64,000 nt of DNA, taken from IMG/VR virus record IMGVR_UViG_3300019763_000001, positions 62,001 to 126,000 of that record. The stretch is one strand, 5' to 3'. Position 1 is the first letter of the stretch; each line of letters starts with the position of its first letter. Under the pieces are notes generated by a model that worked only from the letters and a program-made list of their open reading frames with translations, did no database searches and was not told the origin of the DNA. A program made the translations under genes and the position numbers. Positions 8,866 through 18,483 of this stretch are shown here, piece by piece. Source of the DNA: a virus.

Positions 8866-8873
8866 TATTTATT
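8866..8873 (-). promoter_or_regulatory. probable late promoter variant AATAAATA (gp20)
   Basis: One-base variant of the T4 late element in the gp19-gp20 gap, immediately after the gp19 terminator. The same octamer recurs upstream of five other late genes here. Confidence 0.55.
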
Positions 8874-8883
8874 AGGTATAAAG

Positions 8884-8922
8884 AAAGGCCCCGAAAAGAT
8901 TAATTCTTTATACAGAGCCTTT
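8884..8922 (-). terminator. terminator after tail tube gene
   Basis: Ten-base stem AAAGGCTCTG (8922-8913) with CGGGGCCTTT (8893-8884), two G-U pairs, then CTTT on the minus strand. Confidence 0.7.
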
Positions 8923-8939
8923 ATATTTAATGTTTGCTA

Positions 8940-9485
8940 TTAGTTAATAACAACACCATTAAGTAGATCTTCAATTCTAATATCGTAGTAAGCAAATGTA
9001 ACAGTAAAAGTTGCATAGCTATTTTCTGATGTCATATCCATTTCAATACCTGTGATAGACATAGGCCAAGCATCATTTAAACGATATTGTTTTATTCTGT
9101 TGCCTTCATCATCCAATAGGTAAAAAGAAACATCGGCTACAATATCAGCAATCGAACCAACTGCTGAATTTGTTTCTAAACCATTCGTTCCATTATGCCA
9201 ACGCTCAAAAGACGTTAATGGTAACAAATCTTGTGTTAAAATGAATGTAACAGAGAAATCTGCAAACTCACGATCACCAGGAATTGGAATATTACGACCA
9301 CCCCAACGAATCGGTAGTTTACCCATATTGTGTTCAGGGACTGCTGAACTTTGAGCTAGTACTGATGCTTGTCTCGCGTTTTCCGTTGATGCAGCAAAAG
9401 ATGGGAAAGCGAAATCAACTTCCCAACGATGTTGACGAATAACACCAGCAGCAATACCAGCCTTAAAATCATTAATATCAGCCAT
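8940..9485 (-). CDS. gp19: tail tube protein gp19
   Basis: Inner tail tube subunit; 181 residues (T4 gp19: 163). Typical features are the RHRWEVDFAFPSF-type N-terminal strand, a GRNIPIPGDREFADFSVTF block, and a C-terminal SENSYATFTVTFAYYDI strand pair. Directly downstream of the sheath gene with a hairpin (9505-9524) between. Ends at TAA, followed by a terminator. Confidence 0.93.
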   Translation of the reverse strand: MADINDFKAGIAAGVIRQHRWEVDFAFPSFAASTENARQASVLAQSSAVPEHNMGKLPIRWGGRNIPIPGDREFADFSVTFILTQDLLPLTSFERWHNGTNGLETNSAVGSIADIVADVSFYLLDDEGNRIKQYRLNDAWPMSITGIEMDMTSENSYATFTVTFAYYDIRIEDLLNGVVIN

Positions 9486-9504
9486 TTATAAACCTCTTTA
9501 TATA

Positions 9505-9524
9505 GGAGGGCTTTAACACCCTCC
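9505..9524 (-). other. hairpin in gp18-gp19 gap
   Basis: GGAGGG and CCCTCC (9524-9519 with 9510-9505) form a six-base stem with an eight-base loop. No T tract follows, so it is better read as a processing or weak attenuation site than as a terminator. Confidence 0.45.
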
Positions 9525-9546
9525 AATTAATCACTGCAAGTTAATA

Positions 9547-12500
9547 TTACTGTTGTTCTGTATAAACAACTGTTGAACCATCTGCAACAAAATCTAGGAA
9601 AACCCAGTTAATAGAGCTAACTGGTTTAACACGAATAGTACCAACTAGAACACCCTGATCAATAGCAGCTTGACTATTGTTTGTTGCATCGCAAGTAATC
9701 TGGAATCCTGGTCCTCTTTCAGTGTTAAATGCTCTATTTGCTTCAATATTTCTTAAGAATGGAGTAACAGCACTTAAGAACTGATTGCGCGTAAATGGAT
9801 CATGCTCTTCACCCAAATAGAATTTAGAGATATCAGCAATGCGTTTTTCCATAAACAAGAACAAACTACGAACGGTAACTTTCTGGAATGGTGAAGGTGC
9901 TTGAAGCATTGTTCTATCACCATAAAGAATTTTACCACCACCTGGGTAATCATAAATTGGATTAATTTGTTTCTTATACAGAATATCTCTATCCGATTTA
10001 GAAGCGTTCCACGCAAGTTTTTCATAATTGCGATATACACCTCTGTTATGGAAAGCAAATGATTTCCAAGGATAAGATGTTGCATCAGTTCTAGCTTTCA
10101 AACCAGCTGTACCACCGTTACAAGGAATCCAACGGAATACACTGTTATATTTATCCCAAACATAAGCCCAGTTATCATCAGCAAATGCATAAGAGCTATT
10201 TACATTAAGCTCTACATCTCGCCACTGTTCAATGGCAGCACGTTCGGTACCAGATAACGCTTGAACATCACTAAATTGAGGTGATAAGAATGTGATTGTA
10301 TCCTTACGACGCTCTGAAATCTCGACTGCTTCACGCTGTTGTGTGAAAGTCATATCGCCAGTGATTATGTAGCTTGCTTGTTCACATGCACTTTCTAAGT
10401 ATGCCATATCAGGCAGCTTATCGACGTTAACGTTATCGTCTACACCACCACTCAATTGATATGAGCCAGCAACCAATGGAATAGAAGGATCACCTACAAA
10501 TAAACGAGTTGATTCAGTTAAGAATGCATCGACGAAATATTTGCTTGTACCGTCATCTCTTGTCTCACCAGGGTTAGTGGAAACAACTTCATACTTTTCT
10601 AAAATTTCTGAGTTATTACCAGAAGAAACAACGCTAGGAACGACGATAAATCCTGTGTTTGTTACTGTTGCAACAGCAGGCTTAACACCAGCTTCAGCTC
10701 TAGTTGCTGTAATAACAGAACCACTTCGAGAAACACTTGACCATTTAGTGTCTAATGCCATAGCGGTTCTAATAGATTCAGCAATTTGATCTTCAACATC
10801 AGCAGTAGTAATTACACCAGAAACTGCATTTCCATCAACAGTACCAGAGAATTCCAATTCACCATTCACAATAAGTGTTTGAGCAGTTGTAATTCCGTTA
10901 GACGTAGAACCTACGAATTGCGTATGAGGACCATCTTCTTTCCATTCAATGATGATACGGTTCCTATCAATAAAATCTGAAGCTCTGATGCTCCAAGCTG
11001 AAGCAGCAACGTCATCGCTAGACTGGATGATAGAAGTTGTAAGTGCACCACCAAACGAAATCAATCTATTACCAACGTATGTTGCATCATAAACGTTGTT
11101 AGCAGAAACTTGATTAGCAGTAGGTGTCCATACTGTTAAATCAGTTGCAACTGCTGTGTATGTTAAACCATTACCAAAAGCAACAACTCTAGTACCGTTA
11201 GATGCAAGTGCTGTTAAATTATCACCTAGACCTAATGCAGTAGCATGTGAAATCCATGTCGCACCTTGATCGTTTGTTGTAATGATAATACCATCATCAC
11301 CAACAGCGATAACAGCAGATGAGCTTAGAGTGACAATTTTATTAATTGCTGTTGCAACAGGTGCAACTTGAGAAACCCAGTTAATACCACCATCATCTGA
11401 AGTACAGACTGAACCATTATCACCAACAGCAATAAATCGAGTACCAGCATAACCAATACTTAGAGCATCAGAGCCACCAAATGCATCAGTTTGTGTAACC
11501 CATGTTGCGCCATAATCGTTAGATGTAATAGTAGAACCACCATTAGCAACTGCAACCCAAACACCACCACCAAAAGCGAAGTCATTAATTTGTGTACCAG
11601 CGAGCGGAGAAACTTTTTGTGTCCAAATTTTACCATCATTAGAAATTGCAATCTTACCAGTTGATGTACCAGCCATAAATCGACCGTTTGAGAATCCTAG
11701 TGCGGTGATTGTGTCACCAAAACCAAAACCATTGATCAAACCTTGACTGTATATGATACCATCAGCTGATACAGAAACATTGCCATCAGCGCCACCAATG
11801 ACATATAAACCATTGCCATAGATTGCAGATGTAATAAATGTATCGGTGCCAGCAATTGTTGAAACACTTGCTTGATAATCTGGCAAACCATCTAAATACG
11901 TTGCAATTTTTTCAGCAACTTTGTTTTTACCATCACCGCGAGTTACAGGAATAGTATAGTTATCTAGTGTAATTTCACTAGCTGTTGCTAATCCTGATAC
12001 ATCAATTTGCTCTACTTGAGTTACAGAAGTCACCCAAGCTGGAGTGGATTGTTTAAACACGCGAAGTTTTTCAACTTGTGTAGTTTCTTTCTCACCTGTC
12101 CATGCACCATATGTATCTACAACAGCAATAGCAAACTCACCAGCGGATGGCGTGTATGTAAAGTTATTTCGATAAGGCCACGTCGCAAAAGTAGTTGAAT
12201 CAGCTACCTCAACTCTTAGGGAGTTGCCCAAAATTCCTGGATACTTAGCAACGAACTGTTGACCAACAAAATTTCCAGACTCTTGATCTGCAATGTTTTT
12301 AACTAGAGGTGCAGTGCCAGCGGTTACAGCATTACGAGCATTAACACCGACAGCGCGAACATAATACAGAGAATCTGTATAACTCAAGAAGTCGGATGCA
12401 ACCATAAAATCTCTATACGTTTCTTCATTGGGTTTACCGTATGTTGAAACATATTCAGCCTCACCAGCAGTAACTAGGTAAGGTTGTGAAGCTGGACCCC

Positions 12501-12624
12501 AAGACGCAACACCCACCATAGCACCGACAGTAGTTTTGTCGGTACGAATGTTTAATTCGGATGTGCGTTCACGGAATTCTACAGCAGGTGAAGGGCTTAC
12601 AGTGAAGCCTAATGACTCAGCCAT
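9547..12624 (-). CDS. gp18: tail sheath protein gp18 with inserted beta-propeller
   Basis: Contractile sheath subunit. The N-terminal (1-250) and C-terminal (about 700-1025) parts are sheath-like; the C-terminal segment with RDILYKKQINPIYDYPGGG and FLRNIEANRAFNTERGPGF is the conserved T4 gp18 core. It is 1025 residues against 659 in T4. The extra length is mostly residues about 255-550, seven Asp-box repeats (S/T-x-D-x-G-x-x-W type) at about 285, 327, 367, 408, 449, 492 and 535, spaced 40-43 residues: a seven-bladed beta-propeller of BNR/Ycf48-like type. Two similar small domains (about 205-257 and 580-660) flank the insert. It probably projects from the sheath surface; a glycan- or cell-surface-binding role is inferred. 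Late promoter at 12685-12692. Confidence 0.93.
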   Translation of the reverse strand: MAESLGFTVSPSPAVEFRERTSELNIRTDKTTVGAMVGVASWGPASQPYLVTAGEAEYVSTYGKPNEETYRDFMVASDFLSYTDSLYYVRAVGVNARNAVTAGTAPLVKNIADQESGNFVGQQFVAKYPGILGNSLRVEVADSTTFATWPYRNNFTYTPSAGEFAIAVVDTYGAWTGEKETTQVEKLRVFKQSTPAWVTSVTQVEQIDVSGLATASEITLDNYTIPVTRGDGKNKVAEKIATYLDGLPDYQASVSTIAGTDTFITSAIYGNGLYVIGGADGNVSVSADGIIYSQGLINGFGFGDTITALGFSNGRFMAGTSTGKIAISNDGKIWTQKVSPLAGTQINDFAFGGGVWVAVANGGSTITSNDYGATWVTQTDAFGGSDALSIGYAGTRFIAVGDNGSVCTSDDGGINWVSQVAPVATAINKIVTLSSSAVIAVGDDGIIITTNDQGATWISHATALGLGDNLTALASNGTRVVAFGNGLTYTAVATDLTVWTPTANQVSANNVYDATYVGNRLISFGGALTTSIIQSSDDVAASAWSIRASDFIDRNRIIIEWKEDGPHTQFVGSTSNGITTAQTLIVNGELEFSGTVDGNAVSGVITTADVEDQIAESIRTAMALDTKWSSVSRSGSVITATRAEAGVKPAVATVTNTGFIVVPSVVSSGNNSEILEKYEVVSTNPGETRDDGTSKYFVDAFLTESTRLFVGDPSIPLVAGSYQLSGGVDDNVNVDKLPDMAYLESACEQASYIITGDMTFTQQREAVEISERRKDTITFLSPQFSDVQALSGTERAAIEQWRDVELNVNSSYAFADDNWAYVWDKYNSVFRWIPCNGGTAGLKARTDATSYPWKSFAFHNRGVYRNYEKLAWNASKSDRDILYKKQINPIYDYPGGGKILYGDRTMLQAPSPFQKVTVRSLFLFMEKRIADISKFYLGEEHDPFTRNQFLSAVTPFLRNIEANRAFNTERGPGFQITCDATNNSQAAIDQGVLVGTIRVKPVSSINWVFLDFVADGSTVVYTEQQ

Positions 12625-12684
12625 TTGTGTTTCCTCTTATAATTTCTTTTGCAAAAGAATTTTTGTTAATAACCTTTATGTAGT

Positions 12685-12692
12685 TATTTATA
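12685..12692 (-). promoter_or_regulatory. late promoter TATAAATA of gp18
   Basis: Exact T4 late element, 61 bases upstream of the gp18 ATG, in the short gap after the holin-like gene. Confidence 0.85.
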
Positions 12693-12705
12693 TACTACGT
12701 TGATA

Positions 12706-13287
12706 TTACAGTTTTTCTCTCATTTGAATAATGTTTCTAGAAGGTCTATCACCAAACCACCAACCTATTACAGTTGTTGAGATGTATATTATGGTGAATA
12801 ACAAATATTTGATGATATCTGATTTTTGATCCGCCGATAATCCATTCATATAATCATCTAAGTTATTGTATAACCAATATGATGCGAACATGATTATAAA
12901 CATACTTGCGTAGGTTATAATTGGTCTAACTAATCGTCTAATGAACTCAACTAATCCCCATAGAAAATTAATAAAAGGATTTTCTGAATTTGTCATCGAA
13001 TCTGTCTTAGCGTGTCCATAAGAAGAAATTGTTGTATTTTCGGCAGCAACTTCCATTTTTTGTTCAGCGTCTATGGATATAATATCGACCTTAGCATCAA
13101 GCTCTAATTCCATTTCCGCTAAATCTTTATCTCTTAATTTTAACTCATGTTCATTATCTATTTTCTTCGATTCGTTTTGAAGTTCTAAAGCTTTTGTTTC
13201 CATCTTACTTTTTATGAACATACCAACCAAAGATGTTAAACCACCCAATAAAGCTGATACACCACCAGATGTTAATATATCTAACAT
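12706..13287 (-). CDS. three-TM holin-like membrane protein
   Basis: 193 residues. A hydrophobic Gly/Leu-rich N-terminal segment (about 5-26), a long charged helical middle, and a C-terminal block with two membrane segments (about 120-138 and 162-180) ending VIGWWFGDRPSRN. The RPIITY...WWFGDR pattern matches the phage '3TM holin' family known from gene transfer agents. It would permeabilise the inner membrane at lysis. Immediately downstream of the DUF5675 gene, forming a likely lysis pair. Strong SD GAGGAG. Family by motif, lysis role by inference. Confidence 0.7.
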   Translation of the reverse strand: MLDILTSGGVSALLGGLTSLVGMFIKSKMETKALELQNESKKIDNEHELKLRDKDLAEMELELDAKVDIISIDAEQKMEVAAENTTISSYGHAKTDSMTNSENPFINFLWGLVEFIRRLVRPIITYASMFIIMFASYWLYNNLDDYMNGLSADQKSDIIKYLLFTIIYISTTVIGWWFGDRPSRNIIQMREKL

Positions 13288-13297
13288 TATATTCTCC

Positions 13298-13840
13298 TCA
13301 TTTAAATCTAACGATTAATTTAAAGGGTTTATCATTCATGTGTTTCATAAAAGCTGTTAACGTTGATTTGGAGTTTAAAACAGCTTTTTGAGGTCTAGTA
13401 TATCCTTTAGGAGTGAATATACCTATTTTCTTACCAAGTAAGATGCAACCTTCAACGTGAGTCTTCCACCCTAATTCTTTATCACCGGAGAAGTTTCCAG
13501 CGTGTATCAAAATGTAAGATCTTCCTTTTACATCAGTTACGTGAAAAACTATACCAAATCGCGGTGATTTTCTGATTTTACAGATGTAGTCGCCATCAGG
13601 AATGCAAGATAACCCAACTGCATTATTTTTCCACGGTAATTCACCAACGAAACACGAAAACCCAATAGTCTCTAATGTACCAAATGTTCCTTGTTCGCTT
13701 GTTTCAGCCCTGTTTATATAAACAAGGGGTAAATACTCTTTATCCTGTATTAACTTAGTTGAATTGAGATTTGTAGTAAGAGCAGCTATTGCTAACCGCT
13801 CTTTAGTAAAATAGGATTTAATATAGTTAAAAATAGACAT
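13298..13840 (-). CDS. DUF5675 family protein
   Basis: The conserved DUF5675 features are present: IPDGDYICKIRKSPRFG (about residues 85-101), GRSYILIHAGNFSGD and EGCILLG. The biochemical role of the family is unsettled, but it is common near phage lysis genes and here it precedes a holin-like gene, so a part in lysis or cell-wall processing is plausible. Tandem ATGs at 13843 and 13840 overlap the end of gp17; the second has the better spacing from AAGGTGGG. 180 residues. Confidence 0.65.
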   Translation of the reverse strand: MSIFNYIKSYFTKERLAIAALTTNLNSTKLIQDKEYLPLVYINRAETSEQGTFGTLETIGFSCFVGELPWKNNAVGLSCIPDGDYICKIRKSPRFGIVFHVTDVKGRSYILIHAGNFSGDKELGWKTHVEGCILLGKKIGIFTPKGYTRPQKAVLNSKSTLTAFMKHMNDKPFKLIVRFK

Positions 13841-15692
13841 CATCAAACCCACCTTGTTGCTTAGTTAAGTGCATAGTTCCACCAAATAACTCCTGCTCTA
13901 AAAAATTCGCTTCATTTACAGAGACGATTTTATTTTGAGAAAAGTCATATTGACCTGAGAGTTTGTAGAGAATATCAGATCCATGTTCATTTTTAATGAT
14001 GAATTGCTTATCTGCAATATAGTTATGTAAGTTTGGAATAATACCAAACGGAATAACATTTCTAAACTCATCAACTTCTGCATCATCCCTTACATTCATA
14101 TTTGCATAATCATTAAACCAAGGTTGAGTCGTTAACCATGCAAATGTTGATAATGTATCTACGCAATCATCGTGACAATCTAAATCAGCATTCCACGTCT
14201 CTTTATCAGCAACGAATGTTAACAATTCAGTTGCAGTCCACTGGTCAGTTACTTCAATGGAACCATTCTCAACGAGTAGTTTCAAATTAGTACAGGCGGA
14301 TGATTTAGTTGCTTTGTTTGTAGCTAAACCAAGTTTACCTGTATAACCCTCAACTATATTTTGACCTCTACCGTTTATATCTGGTTGTGTCCTCAATAGA
14401 TTCGGATATTCCAAATCATTGAATAGCATCGTTATAACCTGACCACCTGTTGTATTGTTCGTTTCAACTAGAATCGGCGCTTCACCGTATTCCATTCCCA
14501 TATTGTGAATAACAGTTGGGAATAACATAGGGTTTATAGTGTTGCTTCTATATATTGCTGCTGTTCTAAAAGGCTTTGAACTAACATCAATACAACGAGC
14601 AACAGAATAATCACCACCTACGCCAGCTGCGGTATCTACAGTTACTATGTATTTATTTGATTCTTTGTATTCATGGTATATTTGAAGTACATCTTCACCC
14701 ATCGAATCCTGTTCATATTTTATTGGAACTTTAGTTTCTAGATCTCTTAAAAGATCTGCATCTATTAGAGTATCTGAACCACCTAGGAATTCACATTCAT
14801 GTTCTTGTCTAAACGCTCTGATACCACCACCGTTTTTGATAGTAGTTTCTTTCCACGCTTCATCTCTACCGACAACATCACTCCATAACACTTTCTTAAA
14901 TGCATATTCATTTTTACCTGAAATAGCATCTAGCCACGTATTATAGAATACACCTCTCATTCCATTAGGTGTTGAAGTCATATATAAACGAGTTTTTGAA
15001 CCTGATGATAAAACAGAATATGAAGATTCATAGAACTGTCTGTCTGCATTGAAGAAAGCCATTTCGTCGCAGAATAATAATGAAATAGATTTACCACGCA
15101 ACGCACTGGGACCAGCTGCAAATGCAGATACTTTACATTTATTTTCAAATGCAATTGATCCTTTATTCCATACAACAACACCATTTTGAAGCCAATAAGG
15201 AAGAGATTCAAACATATCTTTGATACGATCCATAATCTCTATAGATTGACCCAATTTGTGAGCTACAACAGCAACTTCCAAACCTTCATGGAACAATAGG
15301 AACCACAGTATATACCCTGCTGTTGTTGTTGTTTTACCTGTCTGTCTAGCTTGTAAAGCAATAGCAAATCTATTGTTGTGATATAACTCTATTAAGTCTT
15401 TTTGATAATCTCTTAACTTAAATGGAATTATACCATCATCAACAGATGTTATTGTTGTGTATGTTTCTAAAAAATAAACTGGATCTTCCATACACTTGAA
15501 AAATTCAATTTTATGCTCTTCAGAAATATCAACACTAACATGCGCTCTTTTTAAATTAGGCTCGCCTAAATATGTTCCACCAATTGGTAAATTGACATCA
15601 GAAACAGGCCATCCATGATATTGTTTAGCTGGTATAAATGTTTGCTTAGATCCATTTTGTCTTTGAGAGTTCTTAAGAGAAACTAAAGCCAT
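13827..15692 (-). CDS. gp17: terminase large subunit gp17
   Basis: DNA-packaging motor and headful nuclease. 621 residues from the ATG at 15692 (T4: 610). ATPase: Walker A ARQTGKTT (115-122), Walker B LLFCDE (205-210), coupling motif TSTPNG (239-244). Nuclease: D353 in VDTAAGVGGDY, E410 in LVETNN, D508/D509 in DCHDD. A TTG two codons upstream overlaps the gp16 stop, but the ATG has a well-placed GAGG SD. Follows gp16 directly, as in T4. Confidence 0.96.
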   Translation of the reverse strand: MALVSLKNSQRQNGSKQTFIPAKQYHGWPVSDVNLPIGGTYLGEPNLKRAHVSVDISEEHKIEFFKCMEDPVYFLETYTTITSVDDGIIPFKLRDYQKDLIELYHNNRFAIALQARQTGKTTTTAGYILWFLLFHEGLEVAVVAHKLGQSIEIMDRIKDMFESLPYWLQNGVVVWNKGSIAFENKCKVSAFAAGPSALRGKSISLLFCDEMAFFNADRQFYESSYSVLSSGSKTRLYMTSTPNGMRGVFYNTWLDAISGKNEYAFKKVLWSDVVGRDEAWKETTIKNGGGIRAFRQEHECEFLGGSDTLIDADLLRDLETKVPIKYEQDSMGEDVLQIYHEYKESNKYIVTVDTAAGVGGDYSVARCIDVSSKPFRTAAIYRSNTINPMLFPTVIHNMGMEYGEAPILVETNNTTGGQVITMLFNDLEYPNLLRTQPDINGRGQNIVEGYTGKLGLATNKATKSSACTNLKLLVENGSIEVTDQWTATELLTFVADKETWNADLDCHDDCVDTLSTFAWLTTQPWFNDYANMNVRDDAEVDEFRNVIPFGIIPNLHNYIADKQFIIKNEHGSDILYKLSGQYDFSQNKIVSVNEANFLEQELFGGTMHLTKQQGGFDDVYF

Positions 15693-15694
15693 AA

Positions 15695-16255
15695 TCAATC
15701 CTCAACAATAGTTCCTTCAATAATATCTTCATCTTGTTCACTAAAGTTTGTTTTATCATTCTCTAGTTGTTCTTTAGCAGCTTTCGCAAATTGAAGTAGA
15801 TCAGTTGTTTTCATAGATTCACCTTTAGATGGAGAATATTTTGGCTCATCACCTTTTTCATCACCTTTAGATGGATCTCCAAATGTTCTATCAGCAAGCA
15901 ACAACTCTTTAAAGCTTTTCTGTAAACCTATTAGATCTACTGTGAGTTTTCTTGTAACTTCAGTCAATTCTACAACTTGTTTATAAGCAAGTGGAGATGC
16001 AGAGTGATGAGCCATCTCCATAACACCATTAAGTGATGTTGTCGCTTTATTTATCAAAGTGTGGTAAACTTGCCTTGCTTTTATATAATCTTGAGCTTGA
16101 TCAGTTTCTAAAACATGTTTAGGTAGAGATGTTTTAACTTCCAACATTTCCATAGGTTCTGGTGGAAGTATTTCTGTTGTTTCTGCATCATCTCCGTCCA
16201 CATCACCACGCAATTGACTATCTAGATGATTTAATAAAACATCTGCACCGCTCAT
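15695..16255 (-). CDS. gp16: terminase small subunit gp16
   Basis: Recognises DNA and stimulates gp17. 186 residues (T4: 164), helical centre (about 55-125) with the coiled-coil character of the family, acidic N- and C-termini. A short repeat (KGDEKGDEP) lies at about 150-160. Identified mainly by position before gp17 and by the helical core. Strong SD CAGGAG. Confidence 0.85.
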   Translation of the reverse strand: MSGADVLLNHLDSQLRGDVDGDDAETTEILPPEPMEMLEVKTSLPKHVLETDQAQDYIKARQVYHTLINKATTSLNGVMEMAHHSASPLAYKQVVELTEVTRKLTVDLIGLQKSFKELLLADRTFGDPSKGDEKGDEPKYSPSKGESMKTTDLLQFAKAAKEQLENDKTNFSEQDEDIIEGTIVED

Positions 16256-16261
16256 AATTTT

Positions 16262-17044
16262 TTACTCCTGTTTAGAAAATATTCCTATCACGTTATCGAT
16301 AACGTTATTCAAGTTTGTTGAGAAATTCAAAACATCGACTTCAGCATCATTTCGACTAGGTACAATACTCTGCATAAATGTACCATCATCTAAACTAAAA
16401 ATCAGTTTAGTGCCAGTTATGATTCGAGTATCCGCATTAACTTTATTGAATAGATCACCATATAAAGTAAATGTTAGTGAACCATTCGTCTCTCTATCAC
16501 CATCTTCATGTGAAGAATTTATATCAATATCATCTAATACGATTTCAATATCTTTTGTTAGAGGGAATGATGATTGATCAACAACTTCAACACTCAATGA
16601 AACAGAAGGAGAAAAGTGGGGTGCAATTTGCTCAACAATCTGCAATAGGTCTGTATACGTTTTTGTTTTGATATTCAATGTAAACGTAAATGTATAAGGA
16701 ACAGAGTTTTTCATTGAATTTTTTGTTTTTAGATCGATATTTTTATGTTTTTGTGTTATTCTATTTAAAGGATTTGTTTGTTCTAATGGTCGTCTAACCA
16801 TATCAACCAATTCAACAGACATTCTCGGAACTGAGTTTATCACTTTATTTGAACCTGTGCTGTAAGCATCTGAACTGTCACCGTTAACAACTTTTCGATG
16901 CATCCTAACTTCTGTTGAATTAAAAAGCACAGGTACTTTTATGTATTTCTCATTAGTGTATATGTAAATGTCGCTAAACAAATAAATGAAGGAACCGATA
17001 TATCGTTTTATTGTTTCATGATAAAAATAATTAAATGTATTCAT
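16262..17044 (-). CDS. gp15: tail sheath stabilizer/terminator gp15
   Basis: Caps the finished tail and connects it to the neck. 260 residues (T4: 272). The N-terminal segment MNTFNYFYHETIKRY and the following IYIYTNEKYIKVPV match the start of T4-like gp15; an RMSVELVDMVRRPLEQTNP block follows. The ATG overlaps the gp14 TGA and has the SD AAAGGAGG. Confidence 0.9.
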   Translation of the reverse strand: MNTFNYFYHETIKRYIGSFIYLFSDIYIYTNEKYIKVPVLFNSTEVRMHRKVVNGDSSDAYSTGSNKVINSVPRMSVELVDMVRRPLEQTNPLNRITQKHKNIDLKTKNSMKNSVPYTFTFTLNIKTKTYTDLLQIVEQIAPHFSPSVSLSVEVVDQSSFPLTKDIEIVLDDIDINSSHEDGDRETNGSLTFTLYGDLFNKVNADTRIITGTKLIFSLDDGTFMQSIVPSRNDAEVDVLNFSTNLNNVIDNVIGIFSKQE

Positions 17045-17700
17045 AGTCTAATTCCTCCTTTGGGACCTACATCAGAAAAGTCTATTAATTCGCTAACGAT
17101 ACTATTCTGCTCATCTTGATTTTCATATCCATAACCATCTTCAAATGAGTCTAATACAGAATCATGCAATTCCCTTGAAAGATCTGATAATTCATCTACA
17201 TCAGAATACCCTGTATCAATATCTTCATGATTGAATTCAAAGACTTTGGTTTTTATATACCAAATATAATCCTTACCTGCTTGATATTTTTTCCCCGGAA
17301 ATCCACTAGAGACTTTTGTTATTTCAAGCCATTGTTTGATAAAGGGTAGATATATCATATCCCCCTCAATGGGTATTTTGTTGAATCTATTTTCAAACTC
17401 TTCTGCAAATCTCTTTTTAGATACAGATAAATCAACTTGATCTTCCATTGTAAAACCAAATGCACCAAACATAGTGCTTGAACCAAACTCTTCAACATTT
17501 TCAATCGACATTTCAATAGAGTTGGATTGCTCGAATTTGGCAACTGTAGTCTCCATTAGAATTGGATCATCAACGACATCAGTTCTAGGGCAGTATATTG
17601 TTTGAATGCCAGATATTTGAATCGATTCCTCTTGTAAAGAATCTATTAAGTTTTGTTCGTCGATATTATCAACATGTCCAAAATAATGATTAAGCGCCAT
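17041..17700 (-). CDS. gp14: neck protein gp14
   Basis: Head-completion protein that joins head and tail. 219 residues (T4: 256). N-terminal MALNHYFGHVDNIDEQNLIDSL, with internal IEMSIENVEEFGSSTMFGAFGF and YLPFIKQWLEITKV segments like T4-like gp14. Neighbours gp13 and gp15 support it. SD GGGGTG. Confidence 0.9.
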   Translation of the reverse strand: MALNHYFGHVDNIDEQNLIDSLQEESIQISGIQTIYCPRTDVVDDPILMETTVAKFEQSNSIEMSIENVEEFGSSTMFGAFGFTMEDQVDLSVSKKRFAEEFENRFNKIPIEGDMIYLPFIKQWLEITKVSSGFPGKKYQAGKDYIWYIKTKVFEFNHEDIDTGYSDVDELSDLSRELHDSVLDSFEDGYGYENQDEQNSIVSELIDFSDVGPKGGIRL

Positions 17701-17703
17701 AAA

Positions 17704-18483
17704 TCACCCCACGAAAAAAGCTGGAGGTCTTTGATGCTGATCTTTTAACTCTTCAATCAACTGCCTCTTCTCTTCAACTGCCTCTGAAAACATTCCATCC
17801 CCATCTAATGTTATACCTCCAGCTAGTTGAACGCCTTTGAGTTTTCTAAGAACGTTAGCCCAAGTTTCTTTAATGCAAGCTGTGCAATATTTCTTAACCC
17901 ATTTATCGCCATATACTTTAGGATGCAATTCTTCATCAATTTGCGTGTATCCATATATCATATAGATATCACCCACCATTAAACTTCCACTATCTAATAG
18001 TTCCAACGTATCTGAATATTGATTATACGTAAAGTTTTCAGAGTGTCCTTTAGTTGATGATGTATCGCCAGCAGTATCATTAATATCTCTGATACGTTGC
18101 TTAATCATATCAATATCACCAGCTGAAACAGCATATGTGTTATCGCTAGCTGTAGCTATTACTCTAGCTGTAAGATTCCATAGTGGATTATGAAAAGTAT
18201 AAGAATGTCTTCCAGTTACTTGCCCCTTACATTGATGAACAGAAATAACAGAGTTAAATTGTTTAGGAAGCACTAAATGACCCCTATCAATATCAACTTG
18301 CTGTATCTCTACAACAACAACACTCTCAAAAGTTGCAGCTTCATGATATTGTTTGAACTCTTCTAACGTTTCATCAATGGCATCATCAATATGATCAGCA
18401 CTAACGTTTATTCTTATAACAGGGTGACCTAACTGCCTTAGACAATATGCAGCTAGATCATCCCTACTTTCTACCTTAGCCAT
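17704..18483 (-). CDS. gp13: neck protein gp13
   Basis: Head-completion protein at the portal-neck joint. 259 residues (T4: 309). The N-terminal pattern LRQLGHPVIRINVSADHIDDAIDETLEEF is family-typical (read in short parts: CLRQLGHPVI, then DHIDDAIDETLEEF). The start overlaps by eight bases with the end of the TAGA-split small gene, with a GGAG SD inside it. Ends in TGA three bases before gp14. Confidence 0.9.
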   Translation of the reverse strand: MAKVESRDDLAAYCLRQLGHPVIRINVSADHIDDAIDETLEEFKQYHEAATFESVVVVEIQQVDIDRGHLVLPKQFNSVISVHQCKGQVTGRHSYTFHNPLWNLTARVIATASDNTYAVSAGDIDMIKQRIRDINDTAGDTSSTKGHSENFTYNQYSDTLELLDSGSLMVGDIYMIYGYTQIDEELHPKVYGDKWVKKYCTACIKETWANVLRKLKGVQLAGGITLDGDGMFSEAVEEKRQLIEELKDQHQRPPAFFVG

